A stretch of 64,000 bases of DNA from Actinomadura litoris (GCF_009733595.1 NZ_WOFH01000001.1:1-64000), one strand, 5' to 3'; counted from the first letter of the stretch, positions 8,809 through 19,100 are shown. Translations and numbers: made by a program. Notes: generated from the letters alone by a model not told the origin.

Positions 8809-10125
8809 TCAGCGAGGCGTCGGCGGCCCACCACCCTGAGGCGGCCCCGGCGGCTGGTACTGGCCGGGGGGCTGACCAGGTTGAACCGGCGGCTGGAAAC
8901 CGGGTCGCCCAGACTGGCCGAACCCCGGAGGCACACCCGGTCCGGCACCGGGGCCGAACGGAGGCGGGCCGGGCGGCGGGCCGCCCTTCCCCCTCCGGCG
9001 CCGCGCGATGACGAACACGATCACCAGCACCACGAGCCAGAAGGCGCCGATGGCGCCGAAGCCGATGATGGTGCCGGTGCTCATCCCGTCGTCCGAGTCC
9101 TTTTCGGCCTTCGGCCGGGCGCTGGGCCTGTGCCGCTTGGCCCACCGGTCGTAGTCCTCGAAGACGGGATTCGCCGAGCCCTGCGGCGCCTTCTGGGCGA
9201 GCAGGCGATAGGGCCGGACCATTCCGTATCCCGTTCGGTCGTCCTGCCCTTTGTCGGAGACGTCCTTCGCGGAGGCGATGAGCTGCCGAACCAGCTCCCG
9301 GTTCTTCATCTCGGGGAACTTGGCGCGCACCAGGGCGATCGCCCCTGACGTCAGCGCGGACGCGGCGCTCGTGCCGCTGCCGCTGATCAACTTCCCGCTC
9401 TTGACGACGACGGGGGCCCTGACGCCGGGGCCCGCCACGGTCACATACGGCTGGCGTTGCGTCTTCTCCCAGGGCCGCAGTTGCGCGTCAACGGCCCCTA
9501 CCGCGAGAACGCCCTTGCAGTTGGCCGGAGAGTTGGAAGCGTTGCCTCCGGCACCGTCATTGCCCGCGCCCGCGACGATCACGACGTCCTTGTCCAGCGC
9601 ATAGGCGATGGATTCCTGCAGGTTCGCCGGACAGGCGCCGGGCACGGCCTGGGACAGATTGACTACTTTCGCGCCATGGTCGGTCGCGTAGCGGATTCCC
9701 TTGGCGTAGGCGTCCGTGCTCTGCCCCACGATGGGGAGGATCTTCGCCTCGGGCGCGACACCGACGAGTCCGGTCCCGGTGCCCTGTGCGGCGATCAGCG
9801 ACGCCATGGCCGTACCGTGGCCGTGGAGTTCACCGGTATCGCCATCGGTGCGGCCGTCGCCGCTTCCGCTCTCGGCGTCCATGCCGGGAAGAACCGCGTT
9901 CCGCAGATCCGGCACATTCGACTGAACGCCGGTATCGATGACCGCGACCGTCACACCGGCGCCCTTGGAGATCGGCCACAGGAGGTCGTCCACTCCCCAA
10001 GCCGGAAACCACCATTCCTGGGCGAGCGGTTTCGGTGCCGCCGCAGCGGATCCTGGCAAAACGACCGCTGCCGACAGGAGCAGCGCCAAGACCAAGCCGA
10101 CCAGTTTTCGACCTCGCTGCAGCAT
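8809..10125 (-). CDS. mycP: Mycosin (type VII secretion-associated subtilisin-like protease) 1
   Basis: A 438-residue S8 serine protease. A signal sequence lies at residues 1-28. The catalytic Asp is in VAVIDTGVQ (~residue 58), the His in HGHGTAMASL (~residue 99), the oxyanion Asn in AGAGNDG, and the Ser in GTSAASALTSG (~residue 258). A C-terminal transmembrane helix lies near residues 355-380, followed by a Pro/Gly-rich cytoplasmic tail. This is the standard mycosin plan; mycosins stabilise the ESX membrane complex and process substrates outside the membrane. AGGAG precedes the ATG. A strong hairpin with T-tract separates it from the upstream substrate genes. Confidence 0.92.
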   Translation of the reverse strand: MLQRGRKLVGLVLALLLSAAVVLPGSAAAAPKPLAQEWWFPAWGVDDLLWPISKGAGVTVAVIDTGVQSNVPDLRNAVLPGMDAESGSGDGRTDGDTGELHGHGTAMASLIAAQGTGTGLVGVAPEAKILPIVGQSTDAYAKGIRYATDHGAKVVNLSQAVPGACPANLQESIAYALDKDVVIVAGAGNDGAGGNASNSPANCKGVLAVGAVDAQLRPWEKTQRQPYVTVAGPGVRAPVVVKSGKLISGSGTSAASALTSGAIALVRAKFPEMKNRELVRQLIASAKDVSDKGQDDRTGYGMVRPYRLLAQKAPQGSANPVFEDYDRWAKRHRPSARPKAEKDSDDGMSTGTIIGFGAIGAFWLVVLVIVFVIARRRRGKGGPPPGPPPFGPGAGPGVPPGFGQSGRPGFQPPVQPGQPPGQYQPPGPPQGGGPPTPR

Positions 10126-10151
10126 CGGTACTCCTCGTCTACAGCAACTGA

Positions 10152-10157
10152 ATTATA
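10152..10157 (-). promoter_or_regulatory. Candidate -10 element for the mycosin gene
   Basis: The minus strand reads TATAAT at 10157-10152, about 26 bp upstream of the mycP ATG and inside the AT-rich tail of the terminator hairpin. No convincing -35 is present at 16-18 bp spacing. It could let mycP be transcribed after the upstream transcript terminates. Confidence 0.35.
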
Positions 10158-10197
10158 AAAGGATAGGTAGATCAGGTTGGACCTGATCTACCTATCC
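10152..10197 (-). terminator. Intrinsic terminator between ESX substrate genes and mycP
   Basis: GGATAGGTAGATCAGGT (10161-10177) and its exact reverse complement (10181-10197) form a 17-bp perfect stem with a 3-nt loop. Read on the minus strand it is followed by TTTTATAATT, a U-rich tail. This is a canonical Rho-independent terminator and is strikingly AT-rich for this genome. Confidence 0.85.
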
Positions 10198-10228
10198 CAT
10201 CGCCTCTGTCACCACTATGGCACGAACA

Positions 10229-11506
10229 TCAGCCGATCACGGGCGGGGCGGTGTCGTCGTTGCCGCCCCAGATGTCCTCGTCCTCGGTGAGCCACGTGCT
10301 GCGCTCGCGCTCCTCGCCGTCGCCGCCGCCGTGGCCGCCGGCTCCCATGGGCATTCCCATGCCGGACATGCCGCCCTTGCCGAGCGCGCCGGCGCCCATC
10401 AGGCCGCCGGGTCCGCCGAGTCCGCCGCCGGGGCCGCCACCGGGACCACCGCCGAGAGCGCCGGGGCCGCCGCCGAGACCGCCGGGGCCCAGACCACCGC
10501 CGCCGGGACCACCTCCGGGGCCGCCACCGGGCATGCCGCCGAGACCGGTGTCCGGTCCACCGCCGCCCGGCAGGCTCGCCAGGTCGGTGCCGGGGCCGCC
10601 ACCGGGGCCGTTGCCGATGCCGCCGGGACCGCCGCCAGGGCCGCCGCCGGGGCCTCCGCCCGGGAGGTCGGGACCGCCCCCGGGGCCACCGCCCGGCATG
10701 TGCGGCGGTCCTCCCGGGCCTCCGCCGGGACCGCCACCGGGCCCACCGGGGTTGTCGGGAGGCTTGGGCAGGTCGGGACCGCCACCGGGCCCCTTGGGCA
10801 GGTCGGGACCACCGCCGGGGCCGCCCCCGGGGCCGCCGCCCGGCATCTTGGGCGACTTGGGGCCACCGCCGGGGGGAGTGCCCGGCGGGTCGGTGTCCAG
10901 GACGTTGGGATCGGCCTCGGGCATGTCCTGGCGGATATCGGCCGGGAAGTTGTTGTAGGTGCCCTTGGTGCCGTTGTTGATGGCATTCATGGCGTCTTTG
11001 GCGCCGAAGTTGTTGCCGATCAGGCCCGTGATGGCGGCCGGGGCGGTGGCGGGGTTGATCGCCATCGCGCGCTGGCCCCAGTTCACGACGTCCTTGACCC
11101 AGCTGTCGTTCGCGCTGCCGGAGCCGTAGGAGTGCTTCCACTGCCGCTGCTGCTTGGCGTGCGCCGTCAGGGCGGTGCCCGTGGTGGACGCCTTGGTCTT
11201 GATCTCCTGGGCCTGCCGGTAGGCCTTGTTCATCTGCTCCATGGCCTTTTCGGCGTCGTCACCGCCCCAGGCCTCGACCAGCCGCTGCGCCTGCTTGTAG
11301 ATGAGATCGACGGAGTCGTTCATCCGGGTCGACAGGTTGGTGTAGGTGGTCGCACCCGTGTCGATCTGCTCCGGGTGCATGCTGTCGACGACCTTTTTGA
11401 CCTTGTCGAACTGGTCTTCCCAGACCTTGAGCATCCCCCAGCCGCCGGTGCCCTCACCGCCGGTCTGGAAGCCCTCCTGCCTGATCTTCTGCGTGCTCTT
11501 CGTCAC
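10229..11506 (-). CDS. Large WXG100-like protein with Gly/Pro-rich C-terminus (candidate type VII substrate)
   Basis: A 425-residue protein. The N-terminal ~170 residues look helical and contain an AWGGDDAEKAM turn (~residue 80), a WxG-like motif between predicted helices. From residue ~215 to ~400 the chain is dominated by GGGP/GGPG repeats with DLP, KMP and HMP spacers, and it ends in an acidic tail. It has no Sec signal. Position among ESX genes and the helical N-terminus suggest export by this system; the Gly/Pro region would be an extended surface or wall segment, by inference. GTG 11506 has GAGGAGGG upstream. A PPE-like analogue is possible, but no PPE motif is seen. Confidence 0.7.
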   Translation of the reverse strand: MTKSTQKIRQEGFQTGGEGTGGWGMLKVWEDQFDKVKKVVDSMHPEQIDTGATTYTNLSTRMNDSVDLIYKQAQRLVEAWGGDDAEKAMEQMNKAYRQAQEIKTKASTTGTALTAHAKQQRQWKHSYGSGSANDSWVKDVVNWGQRAMAINPATAPAAITGLIGNNFGAKDAMNAINNGTKGTYNNFPADIRQDMPEADPNVLDTDPPGTPPGGGPKSPKMPGGGPGGGPGGGPDLPKGPGGGPDLPKPPDNPGGPGGGPGGGPGGPPHMPGGGPGGGPDLPGGGPGGGPGGGPGGIGNGPGGGPGTDLASLPGGGGPDTGLGGMPGGGPGGGPGGGGLGPGGLGGGPGALGGGPGGGPGGGLGGPGGLMGAGALGKGGMSGMGMPMGAGGHGGGDGEERERSTWLTEDEDIWGGNDDTAPPVIG

Positions 11507-11539
11507 CTACGATCACCCTCCTCGTCGCGTGCGTTCCGC

Positions 11540-11914
11540 TCACACGCTGCTGTGCGGACTGGCGGCATTCTGAACGCCTTGCTTGGACTTGTCGTCGGCG
11601 TTGCGATGGGTCTGCTCGGAGGCCCGGAGGGCTTTGATCACGTTTTCGTACGCGGTGACGAACTGCGTGTAGGTGTTGCCGATCTGCGTCTGCGCGGCCG
11701 AAACGGTGTTGTAAAGGCTGCGGCCCGCCGTGTAGTTGCCGAGTGAGGACTCGGTCGGCGAGTCGTCCTCAAGCTTGTTGTCATAGCGCAGGCTTTTGAG
11801 GGCCCGCAGGTCCTTTTCGAGCTTGTCCGCGATGTCCTTGACGGTGTCGTGGTGAATGCCGATTTCTTTGCCGCCGGCCGTCGGCAGGCTCTTCGGGGGT
11901 TCTGGGGGTGCCAT
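11540..11914 (-). CDS. Small helical ESX-associated protein
   Basis: A 124-residue Sec-signal-less protein, largely helical (HHDTVKDIADKLEKDLRAL, then SLYNTVSAAQTQIGNTYTQF). No WxG turn is visible, but its size, composition and place between WXG100 genes and the Gly/Pro-rich protein suggest an EspC-like or WXG100-related secreted partner. GGAGGTAAG precedes the ATG, one of the strongest ribosome binding sites in the window, which is consistent with an abundantly made substrate. Confidence 0.65.
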   Translation of the reverse strand: MAPPEPPKSLPTAGGKEIGIHHDTVKDIADKLEKDLRALKSLRYDNKLEDDSPTESSLGNYTAGRSLYNTVSAAQTQIGNTYTQFVTAYENVIKALRASEQTHRNADDKSKQGVQNAASPHSSV

Positions 11915-12072
11915 CTCTGCTTACCTCCTGTCAGCCTCTTGCCCCCTGAGCGGCTGTCTGGGAGACAAGACGGAACAGACCTGGGTTCGGTACGGGCGAA
12001 GTGGGCCCCGGCCGTTCGCACGGCCAGGGCCACTTCACAGCTGCGTCCAGCGGACGGGGGTTGAACCTGCGG

Positions 12073-12360
12073 TCAGCCCCAGATCCCGGAGTTGGACCGC
12101 TCGGCCTGCTGGTAGTTGTCGTGCGCGTCGCGGATCGCGAGACCGAGCTGCGCCACGACGTTCTGCATGTCCTTGGCGGCGCCGTCCCACTGCTTCTGGA
12201 AGACCCAGTAGGCCTCCTGGGCGGAGCCCTCCCACTGGTTGAGCTTCGTCCGGAGCTTGCCCTCCAGGTCGTTCAGCTCGTCCATCAGGGCGCGCGCGGC
12301 CTGGCTGAACTGCGCCTCACCCTCGGTCAGGCCGCCGAAATTGGCCCTCGTGTAGCTCAT
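12073..12360 (-). CDS. WXG100 family protein (EsxA/EsxB-like) 1
   Basis: A 95-residue helical-hairpin protein with WEG at residues ~43-45 and a C-terminal YQQAE (YxxxE) matching the YxxxD/E type VII export signal. Such proteins are exported as heterodimers and this one is likely paired with the adjacent WXG100 protein. AAAGGAG precedes the ATG; the upstream gene ends 43 bp away, so the two are probably cotranscribed. Confidence 0.9.
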   Translation of the reverse strand: MSYTRANFGGLTEGEAQFSQAARALMDELNDLEGKLRTKLNQWEGSAQEAYWVFQKQWDGAAKDMQNVVAQLGLAIRDAHDNYQQAERSNSGIWG

Positions 12361-12403
12361 GATTCTCCTTTTCCAGCCGTCGTCACCTGGTTGTGAGGTT
12401 CGC

Positions 12404-12724
12404 TCAGGTAGAGCCGTTGAGCAGGGCCTGAACCTTGTTCACGGCCTGCTCGGACATCTCTTCCTTGGACTCATAGGTGATCTTGGTCTGGACGAGGCTC
12501 TGGTGCATGCCCTCCAGGGCCCGCAGCACCTTGCCGAAGTCCTCGTTGAACCGGTTGAAGACCGTCTCGAAGGCCATGGAGGCGTTGCCCTCCCAGGCCC
12601 CGCGGACCTGCTGCTTGTGGCCCTCAAGCTGCGTCTGCAGCCCCTTGATGATGTTCGCGGACGCGTCGATGTCATCCGCGGCCTGCTTCATGGATGCTCT
12701 GTCGACTGCCGACTGCTGCCCCAT
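12404..12724 (-). CDS. WXG100 family protein (EsxA/EsxB-like) 2
   Basis: A 106-residue WXG100 protein with WEG near residue 44 and a C-terminal YESKE, again fitting YxxxD/E. Helix 1 and helix 2 flank the WEG turn as in the ESAT-6/CFP-10 family. GGAGGTGACTC precedes the ATG. The 241 bp upstream, before the eccB stop, is gene-free and relatively AT-rich and probably holds a separate promoter for the substrate genes. Confidence 0.9.
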   Translation of the reverse strand: MGQQSAVDRASMKQAADDIDASANIIKGLQTQLEGHKQQVRGAWEGNASMAFETVFNRFNEDFGKVLRALEGMHQSLVQTKITYESKEEMSEQAVNKVQALLNGST

Positions 12725-12965
12725 GAGTCACCTCCAGTGATTCGTACCGTGACCCGCGATCGTGAACTGGGCATAGACGCCGGGCCAACGCCGTAAGCCC
12801 CCGTTTCGGCAGCGCAAAGGACCCTGAGGCCGGTGATGGCGGGGGGTTGCACCGCAGAGTGATCATTACTTTAGGTGCTTTACTCCATGCTGTCCATCCG
12901 CTTCACATGATGTTTAGACGCATTGGCCCCCTTTACGGTTCGGGTCGTGGCCGAAGTCCGCACAA

Positions 12966-14375
12966 TCAGTTCCCCGGCGGGGTGTTGGCCGGAGGCGTGG
13001 TGGAGACGGCGGCCGGGTCGAGCACCGGCCCCTGGGCGATCAGGTCCAGGACGCCCGCCGGAACCTTCGAGGCATCGCCCGGCAGAGAGTAGCCGAGCTT
13101 CTCGGCCGTCTCATTGTCTTTGATGGGGAATCTCTTTCCCTCGGCCACAAGGTAATAAGTGCTGACCTCATTCGCCTTTCCCGGGCTTGGTACCCGGCCC
13201 GCGAGCGCCGCGCTCCCAGGTGGGAAGGCCAATTGGTCCGCGCCGTTCGGCTGCGGGCCGCCGGGCGGCGCGGGCAGCCTCCCGTCGAGGGTGAGGGTCG
13301 CGTCGGAGTTGCCGCTCGGGTCGGCGTAGACCGCGCACAGCGGGCTCGTCTCCCGGTAGGCGACGATGCTCGGCGCCTTGCCTTCGAGCTGCTGGGCGCG
13401 GACCGTCCGCGCGGACTGCCGGGTCGAGTTCACCCGTCCGGCGTCCACCGGGAGGGGACGGACGGGCTGGTTCCCGTACGCCTGCCGGGTCAGCGGGTCG
13501 GCGACCAGCAGGTCCCGCTGGAGCGCGGAGATCGGCGCCAGGCCGTCCGCGAGCAGCACGAACGAGGACGAGGATCCGGAGGCGGTGTCGACGCCGAAGA
13601 TCTGGCCGACCTTCGCCGGCCCGAGCGGCCCGGTGACCGCACGTCCGAGGCCCGGGATCTGCGGCGCGGCGAAGTCGGGGCCCTGGGTGACGGAGTTGAG
13701 CCACTTGCCGGCGATCGGGACGGCGCTCGCGCCGAGCGTCGTCAGCGCGTAGGGCGGCATCCGCATGCGGGTGTTGCGCCAGAGCAGCCAGTTCTGCCCG
13801 TCCGCCTTGACGACCACGGCCTGGTCGGGACGCAGCGCGGTGCCCCCGACCTCGCGTCCGGCGGTGAGCGTGACCAGCGACCGGCGGCCGAGCGAGGTGC
13901 TCTCGGACGCCCGCACGCACACCGCCCACGGCGCCTTGGTCAGCTTCTTGGCGTCGGGGAGCGTGTTCGGCGCGCCCGGGATGCCGATCGCCGGTCCGCG
14001 CTCGTACTTGGTGAGCGAGTTGCTGGAGACCGTCCGGCGGCTCTTGGAGTCCGCCCCGGCGACGAGCCGCGCCGAGACGTAGTTGGCGACCGGGCAGAGC
14101 TTGCCGTTCTCGCACCACACGTAGCGGGCGCCGGTGTCCTTCTCCACGAGCAGCATCCCGGCCTTCTCCAGGCCGGTGGCGCCGCCGGGGCGGATGACGC
14201 CGAAGATGCCGAACGCCGCCATGACGAGGATGCCGATCATGATTCCGCTGAACGCGCTGATGTTCATCCGGCGCAGCGGCAGCTCGGGGTTGTCGGGCTC
14301 GCCCGAGACCAGCGCGAGCGAGGCGCGCTGGCTCATCAGGCGGTGTGCCTGCAGCAGGTCCTTGCGCGTCTGCAT
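12966..14375 (-). CDS. eccB: Type VII secretion protein EccB
   Basis: A 469-residue protein with the EccB plan: a short cytoplasmic N-terminus (TRKDLLQAHRLMSQR), one transmembrane helix at residues ~40-62, and a large periplasmic repeat domain. CENGKLC near residue 91 and a further Cys (~residue 155) suggest the disulfides typical of the family. EccB caps the ESX pore on the outer side of the membrane. The start ATG has GGAG, and the gene follows eccD by 9 bp on the same strand, so it is cotranscribed with it. It ends in an unstructured TPPANTPPGN tail. Confidence 0.95.
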   Translation of the reverse strand: MQTRKDLLQAHRLMSQRASLALVSGEPDNPELPLRRMNISAFSGIMIGILVMAAFGIFGVIRPGGATGLEKAGMLLVEKDTGARYVWCENGKLCPVANYVSARLVAGADSKSRRTVSSNSLTKYERGPAIGIPGAPNTLPDAKKLTKAPWAVCVRASESTSLGRRSLVTLTAGREVGGTALRPDQAVVVKADGQNWLLWRNTRMRMPPYALTTLGASAVPIAGKWLNSVTQGPDFAAPQIPGLGRAVTGPLGPAKVGQIFGVDTASGSSSSFVLLADGLAPISALQRDLLVADPLTRQAYGNQPVRPLPVDAGRVNSTRQSARTVRAQQLEGKAPSIVAYRETSPLCAVYADPSGNSDATLTLDGRLPAPPGGPQPNGADQLAFPPGSAALAGRVPSPGKANEVSTYYLVAEGKRFPIKDNETAEKLGYSLPGDASKVPAGVLDLIAQGPVLDPAAVSTTPPANTPPGN

Positions 14376-14384
14376 GCGGCGCTC

Positions 14385-15782
14385 CTAACCGGCGAGCCCG
14401 CGCATGTACGCGAACAGCCCGCATTCTCCGAGGGCCATCGGGATGAGGGCGATCAGCAGGAACATCTCCAGGATGTCGCCCGCGCGGTTCCAGAACGGCG
14501 AGGGCCGGTGGCCCGGGAGCCACAGCCCCACCCCGACCACGACCGAGGTCGCCACGACCAGCGGGAGGAGCGCTCCGGCGGCCATCGTCAGCGGCGAGGC
14601 GTCCCAGGAGATGGCGATCGCCAGCGTCCCGAGGCCGAGCATGCCGGGCACCAGCATCGCCAGCCGCTGCACCCGGCCGCGGAACAGCCGGGAGCGCAGC
14701 AGGAGGAGGACGGAGATGACGGCGGCGGTGACCGGGCCGAGCCATCCGTCGCGGAACGCCGACGGGATCAGCCCGAGGATGCCCACGAGCCCGAGGCCGA
14801 CCGTGAAGCCGGTGATGAAGCGGTCGGCCCGGCCGGTGCGGGTCAGCACCTGCTGGCCGTCCACCATGATCGTGTCGCGCCGCAGGTCGTCGGCGCTCTG
14901 CGGCACCGGCGGCAGCGTGACCTTGGAGAAGCGGAAGGCGAGCGTGGGGGTCAGCGGGGTCAGCATCATCGCGACCACGACCGTGATCGCCGCGATCCCG
15001 GCCGCCGACAGGTCCTCGAAGGCCAGCGCGGCCCCGGAGCCCGCGGCGCCGAGGACGCCGCCGATGACCGAGCCCCAGAAGATCGAGGCGCCGTCGGTGA
15101 CGCCCACGGCCGCGATCACCGCGACCAGGACCAGGACGCCGAACCCGGCCAGCGTGTTCAGCGCGTCCAGCTCGCCGAAGCCGTGGTCGCGGGCGGGGCC
15201 GAGCAGGCCCGCGAGGAAGGCGTGCGGGAGCGCGGCGAAGGCGAGCACCGTGCCCGCCCTGGCGTCGCCCGCGGCGCGCGAGGCGACCACCGCGCCGATG
15301 ACGAGCAGCAGGGCGACCACCCCGGCGGCCGCGGCCGGGACGACCCAGGACGGTCCGGCGAGCAGCACCACGACGGCGGCGACCGCCGAGCCGCCCGCGC
15401 CGACCCCGAGGGAGAAGGCGCGGGTCCATTCGGGCCGCCAGCGGTCGCGCCGGTCCTTGACCGCGGTCGCGACGACGTCGGCGACGTCGTCGAAGGCCAG
15501 TTCGGGAAGCTGCGACATCCCCGGACGCAGGTAGAGGATCTCGCCGTCGCGCAGCCCCGCCTGCGCGGGGGTGGCCCCGCCGTCGAAGGGCGCCTCGTCC
15601 AGCCGCTGCAGGACCCAGCCGCCGTGGGCGAGCCCGGCGTCGGCCATCTGGCTGCCGGAGTAGTGCAGGATCGCCGGGAAGAACTGGGCGAAGGGGACGT
15701 GGGCGGGGAGCGAGATGTCGATGCGGCGCTTGGGGGCCACCACCGTGACCCTGCACAGCTCCGCCCCGGTGACTGAAGCCAC
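14385..15782 (-). CDS. eccD: Type VII secretion protein EccD
   Basis: A 465-residue integral membrane protein. The N-terminal ~90 residues form a ubiquitin-like domain (RVTVVAPKRRIDISLPAHVP). About eleven transmembrane helices follow from residue ~130 to the end, the EccD plan; EccD dimers form the wall of the ESX pore. GTG 15782 is supported by GAGGAA at the right spacing. It is the first gene of the leftward eccD-eccB unit and is divergent from eccC. Confidence 0.95.
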   Translation of the reverse strand: MASVTGAELCRVTVVAPKRRIDISLPAHVPFAQFFPAILHYSGSQMADAGLAHGGWVLQRLDEAPFDGGATPAQAGLRDGEILYLRPGMSQLPELAFDDVADVVATAVKDRRDRWRPEWTRAFSLGVGAGGSAVAAVVVLLAGPSWVVPAAAAGVVALLLVIGAVVASRAAGDARAGTVLAFAALPHAFLAGLLGPARDHGFGELDALNTLAGFGVLVLVAVIAAVGVTDGASIFWGSVIGGVLGAAGSGAALAFEDLSAAGIAAITVVVAMMLTPLTPTLAFRFSKVTLPPVPQSADDLRRDTIMVDGQQVLTRTGRADRFITGFTVGLGLVGILGLIPSAFRDGWLGPVTAAVISVLLLLRSRLFRGRVQRLAMLVPGMLGLGTLAIAISWDASPLTMAAGALLPLVVATSVVVGVGLWLPGHRPSPFWNRAGDILEMFLLIALIPMALGECGLFAYMRGLAG

Positions 15783-16191
15783 TGAACTTCCTCACATGTA
15801 GGCACGGCCCCACAGGGAGCACCCGAACACCGGCGAGAACCGTAACAACATAGACCTCCCGGCCCGCCCTCTGCGACCGGCTGAGATGCCCCACTTCGAT
15901 GCGGTAACGCCCGCCCCGGTTCCGTCCGGCGCGGACCTTGGACGTCCGCGATGCCTTGCCCGCATGGCTTTTTCGCGCCTGCCGCTTTCGTTCCCCCTTC
16001 GTGACCGGCGGCGCAGATGAATCCTGGTGGAATGTTTCGCTTTCCCCCGAATCGAAGGCGGCGCCCGCCGAGCGCCTGTCGCAGGCCGCACTCCGTTACC
16101 GAGCGCATCCGGATGATCAAAGGATTATGCGGACCCGTACCCGTATGATGCTGGGCTGCGACATTGATGCCCAGAAGGGGGAGCCAGTCCA
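15783..16191. other. Divergent eccD/eccC promoter region, no gene
   Basis: This 409-bp stretch separates the two leading type VII membrane genes and must hold their promoters. A plausible rightward -10, TATGAT, lies at 16144-16149, 43 bp before the eccC GTG, but no clear -35 is seen. The region is less GC-rich than its neighbours. I see no convincing gene or strong hairpin. Confidence 0.5.
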
Positions 16192-19100
16192 GTGAGCACC
16201 GTTCTGGTCCGGCGGAAGGAACGCCGCAAGCCCCCCGAGATGCCGCGGGGCGAGGTCCTGCTGGAGTCGCCGCCCGAGCTTCCCGAGGTCACCACCGACG
16301 GCTTCCGCAACGTGCTGACGTTCCTGCCGATGGCGGCCGGGTCCGGCTCGATGGCGTTCATGTTCCTGAACCCCAACTCCAACCCGCTCCAGATGGTGGC
16401 GGGCGGGATGATGGGCCTGTCGATGTTCGGCATGATGTTCAGCCAGGTCGGGCAGCGCAGCGGCGAGCGCAAGTCCAAGCTGAACGGCGAGCGCCGCGAC
16501 TACCTGCGCTACCTCGGCCAGGTCCGGGCGAAGGTCCGCAAGGCCGCCGCCCAGCAGCGCGAGGCGCTGGAGTGGTACAACCCCGACCCGACCCGGCTGT
16601 GGTCGATCGCGATGAGCTCGCGGCTGTGGGAGCGGCGCGCCGACGACTCCGACTTCGGCCAGGTGCGGGTGGGCACCGGGCCGCAGAAGCTGGCCGTCCA
16701 GCTGATCGCGCCGGAGACCAAGCCGGTCGAGGACCTGGAACCGATGAGCGCGGGCGCGCTGCGCCGGTTCGTCCGGACGCACTCGACCGTCCCCGCCCTG
16801 CCGGTCGCCATCAACCTCCGCTCGTTCTCACGGATCTTCCTGCTCGGGGACGTGGAGGCCGCGCGGGCGATGCTGCGCGCCATGCTCATGCAGGCGGCCT
16901 CGTTCCACACCCCCGACGACGTGCGCATCAGCGTCTGCACCTCGCAGGAGCGGCTGCCCTACTGGGACTGGGTGAAGTGGCTGCCGCACGCCCTGCACCC
17001 CACCGAGCACGACGCCGCCGGGCAGGTCCGGCTGATCGCGCCGACGATGACCGAGCTGGAGGTGCTGCTCGGCCAGGAGATCAAGGACCGCGCCCGGTTC
17101 GTCTCCGGCCGCCCGTCCGGCGACCTGCCGCTGCACGTGATCGTGGTGGACGGCGGCATGGCCGCCTACGACTCGCAGATCGCCGCCGACGGCATCGAGG
17201 GCGTCTGCGTCATCGACCTCTCCCAGACCGTCGGCTACACGACCGAGGCCGGGACGCTGCGGCTGAACGTCACGCCCGACAAGGTCCACATGCTGCGCAA
17301 GGACCGGGCGGGCAAGGACGTCCCGACCCCGATCGGCGCGCCCGACAAGGTCACCGTCCCGCAGGCCGAGAGCCTGGCCCGCCAGCTCGCGCCGTTCCGG
17401 TCCAGCGCGAACGACGCCGTGGACGAGGAGGACGTGCTGGCGAACAACATGACGCTGACGTCCCTGCTCGGCGTCGAGAACGCCTACGCGGTGGACCCCG
17501 CGCGGGTGTGGCGGCCGCGCGCCCAGCGCAACCGGTTCCGGGTGCCGATCGGCCTGGACGCCGACGGCCGTCCGATCGAACTCGACATCAAGGAGTCCGC
17601 CCAGGGCGGCATGGGCCCGCACGGCCTGTGCATCGGCGCGACCGGGTCCGGCAAGTCCGAGCTGCTGCGCACGCTCGTCCTCGGCCTGGCGATGACGCAC
17701 GCGCCGGACATCCTCAACTTCGTCCTGGTCGACTTCAAGGGCGGCGCGACGTTCCTCGGGATGGACGGCCTGGAGCACGTCTCGGCCATCATCACCAACC
17801 TGGAGGACGAGCTCCCGCTGGTCGACCGCATGTACGACGCGCTGCACGGCGAGATGGTGCGCCGCCAGGAGTACCTGCGGGCCATGGGCAACTACGCCTC
17901 GCTGCGCGACTACGAGAAGGCCCGGCTGGACGGCGCGAACCTGCCGCCGATGCCGACGCTGTTCCTCGTCCTGGACGAGTTCTCCGAGCTGCTGTCCGCC
18001 AAGCCCGACTTCGCCGAGCTCTTCGTCATGATCGGACGGCTCGGCCGGTCGCTGGGCGTCCACCTCCTGCTGGCCTCGCAGCGCCTGGAGGAGGGCAAGC
18101 TGCGCGGCCTGGACACCCACCTGTCCTACCGGATCGGCCTCCGCACGTTCTCCGCGATGGAGTCGCGCGTCGTCCTCGGCGTCCCGGACGCATACGAACT
18201 GCCTCCCGCCCCCGGTAACGGATACCTGAAGTTCGCCACCGAACCGATGGTCCGCTTCAAGGCGGCCTACGTCTCGGGGCCCGTGGACGAGCAGCCGAAG
18301 CAGAACGACGACAGGCAGGGCAGCCAGATCGCGGCCCAGATCGTCCCGTACCTGCCGGGCTACATACGCCCGCAGGTCATCGAGGACCGGTCCGAGGAGG
18401 AGCCCGAGCCCGAGGAGAAGAAGAACCAGGCGTCCCTGTTCGACGTCGTGGTCGGGCAGCTCGCCGGGCACGGCGCGCAGGCGCACCAGATCTGGCTCCC
18501 CCCGCTGGACGAGCCGCCCGCGCTGAACGAGATGCTCCCCCCGCTCCAGGTCACCCAGGAACACGGCCTCACCACCGCGGGCTGGGACGGCCGCGGCAAG
18601 CTGTACGCGATGGCGGGCATCGTCGACAAGCCGTTCCACCAGCGGCGCGACCCGTACTGGCTGGAGCTGTCGGGCGCCGCGGGCCACGTCGGCATCGCGG
18701 GCGGCCCGCAGAGCGGCAAGTCGACCCTGATCAGGACGCTGATCGCCTCCCTCGCGCTCACCCACACCCCCGCCGAGGTGCAGTTCTACTGCCTGGACTT
18801 CGGCGGCGGCGCCCTCGCCGCGCTGGCCGACCTGCCGCACATCGGCGGCATCGCCACCCGCCTGGACGCCGACCGCGTCCGGCGGACGGTCGCCGAGGTC
18901 AGCGGCCTGCTGGAGCAGCGCGAACGCGAGTTCGCCGAGCGGGGCATCGACGGCATCGCGACCTACCGCCGCATGCGCGCGTCCGGCGAGCACCCCGGCG
19001 ACGGCTACGGCGACGTCTTCCTCGTCGTGGACAACTGGCTGACCCTGCGCCAGGACTACGAGGCGATCCAGGACACCATCACCCAACTCGCCGCGCGCGG

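Noticed and set aside
13168..15894. A 908-codon frame on the eccB/eccD strand in another phase
   Set aside because: Arg/Pro/Ala-rich translation without motifs; the eccB and eccD frames with clear membrane topology occupy the same DNA.
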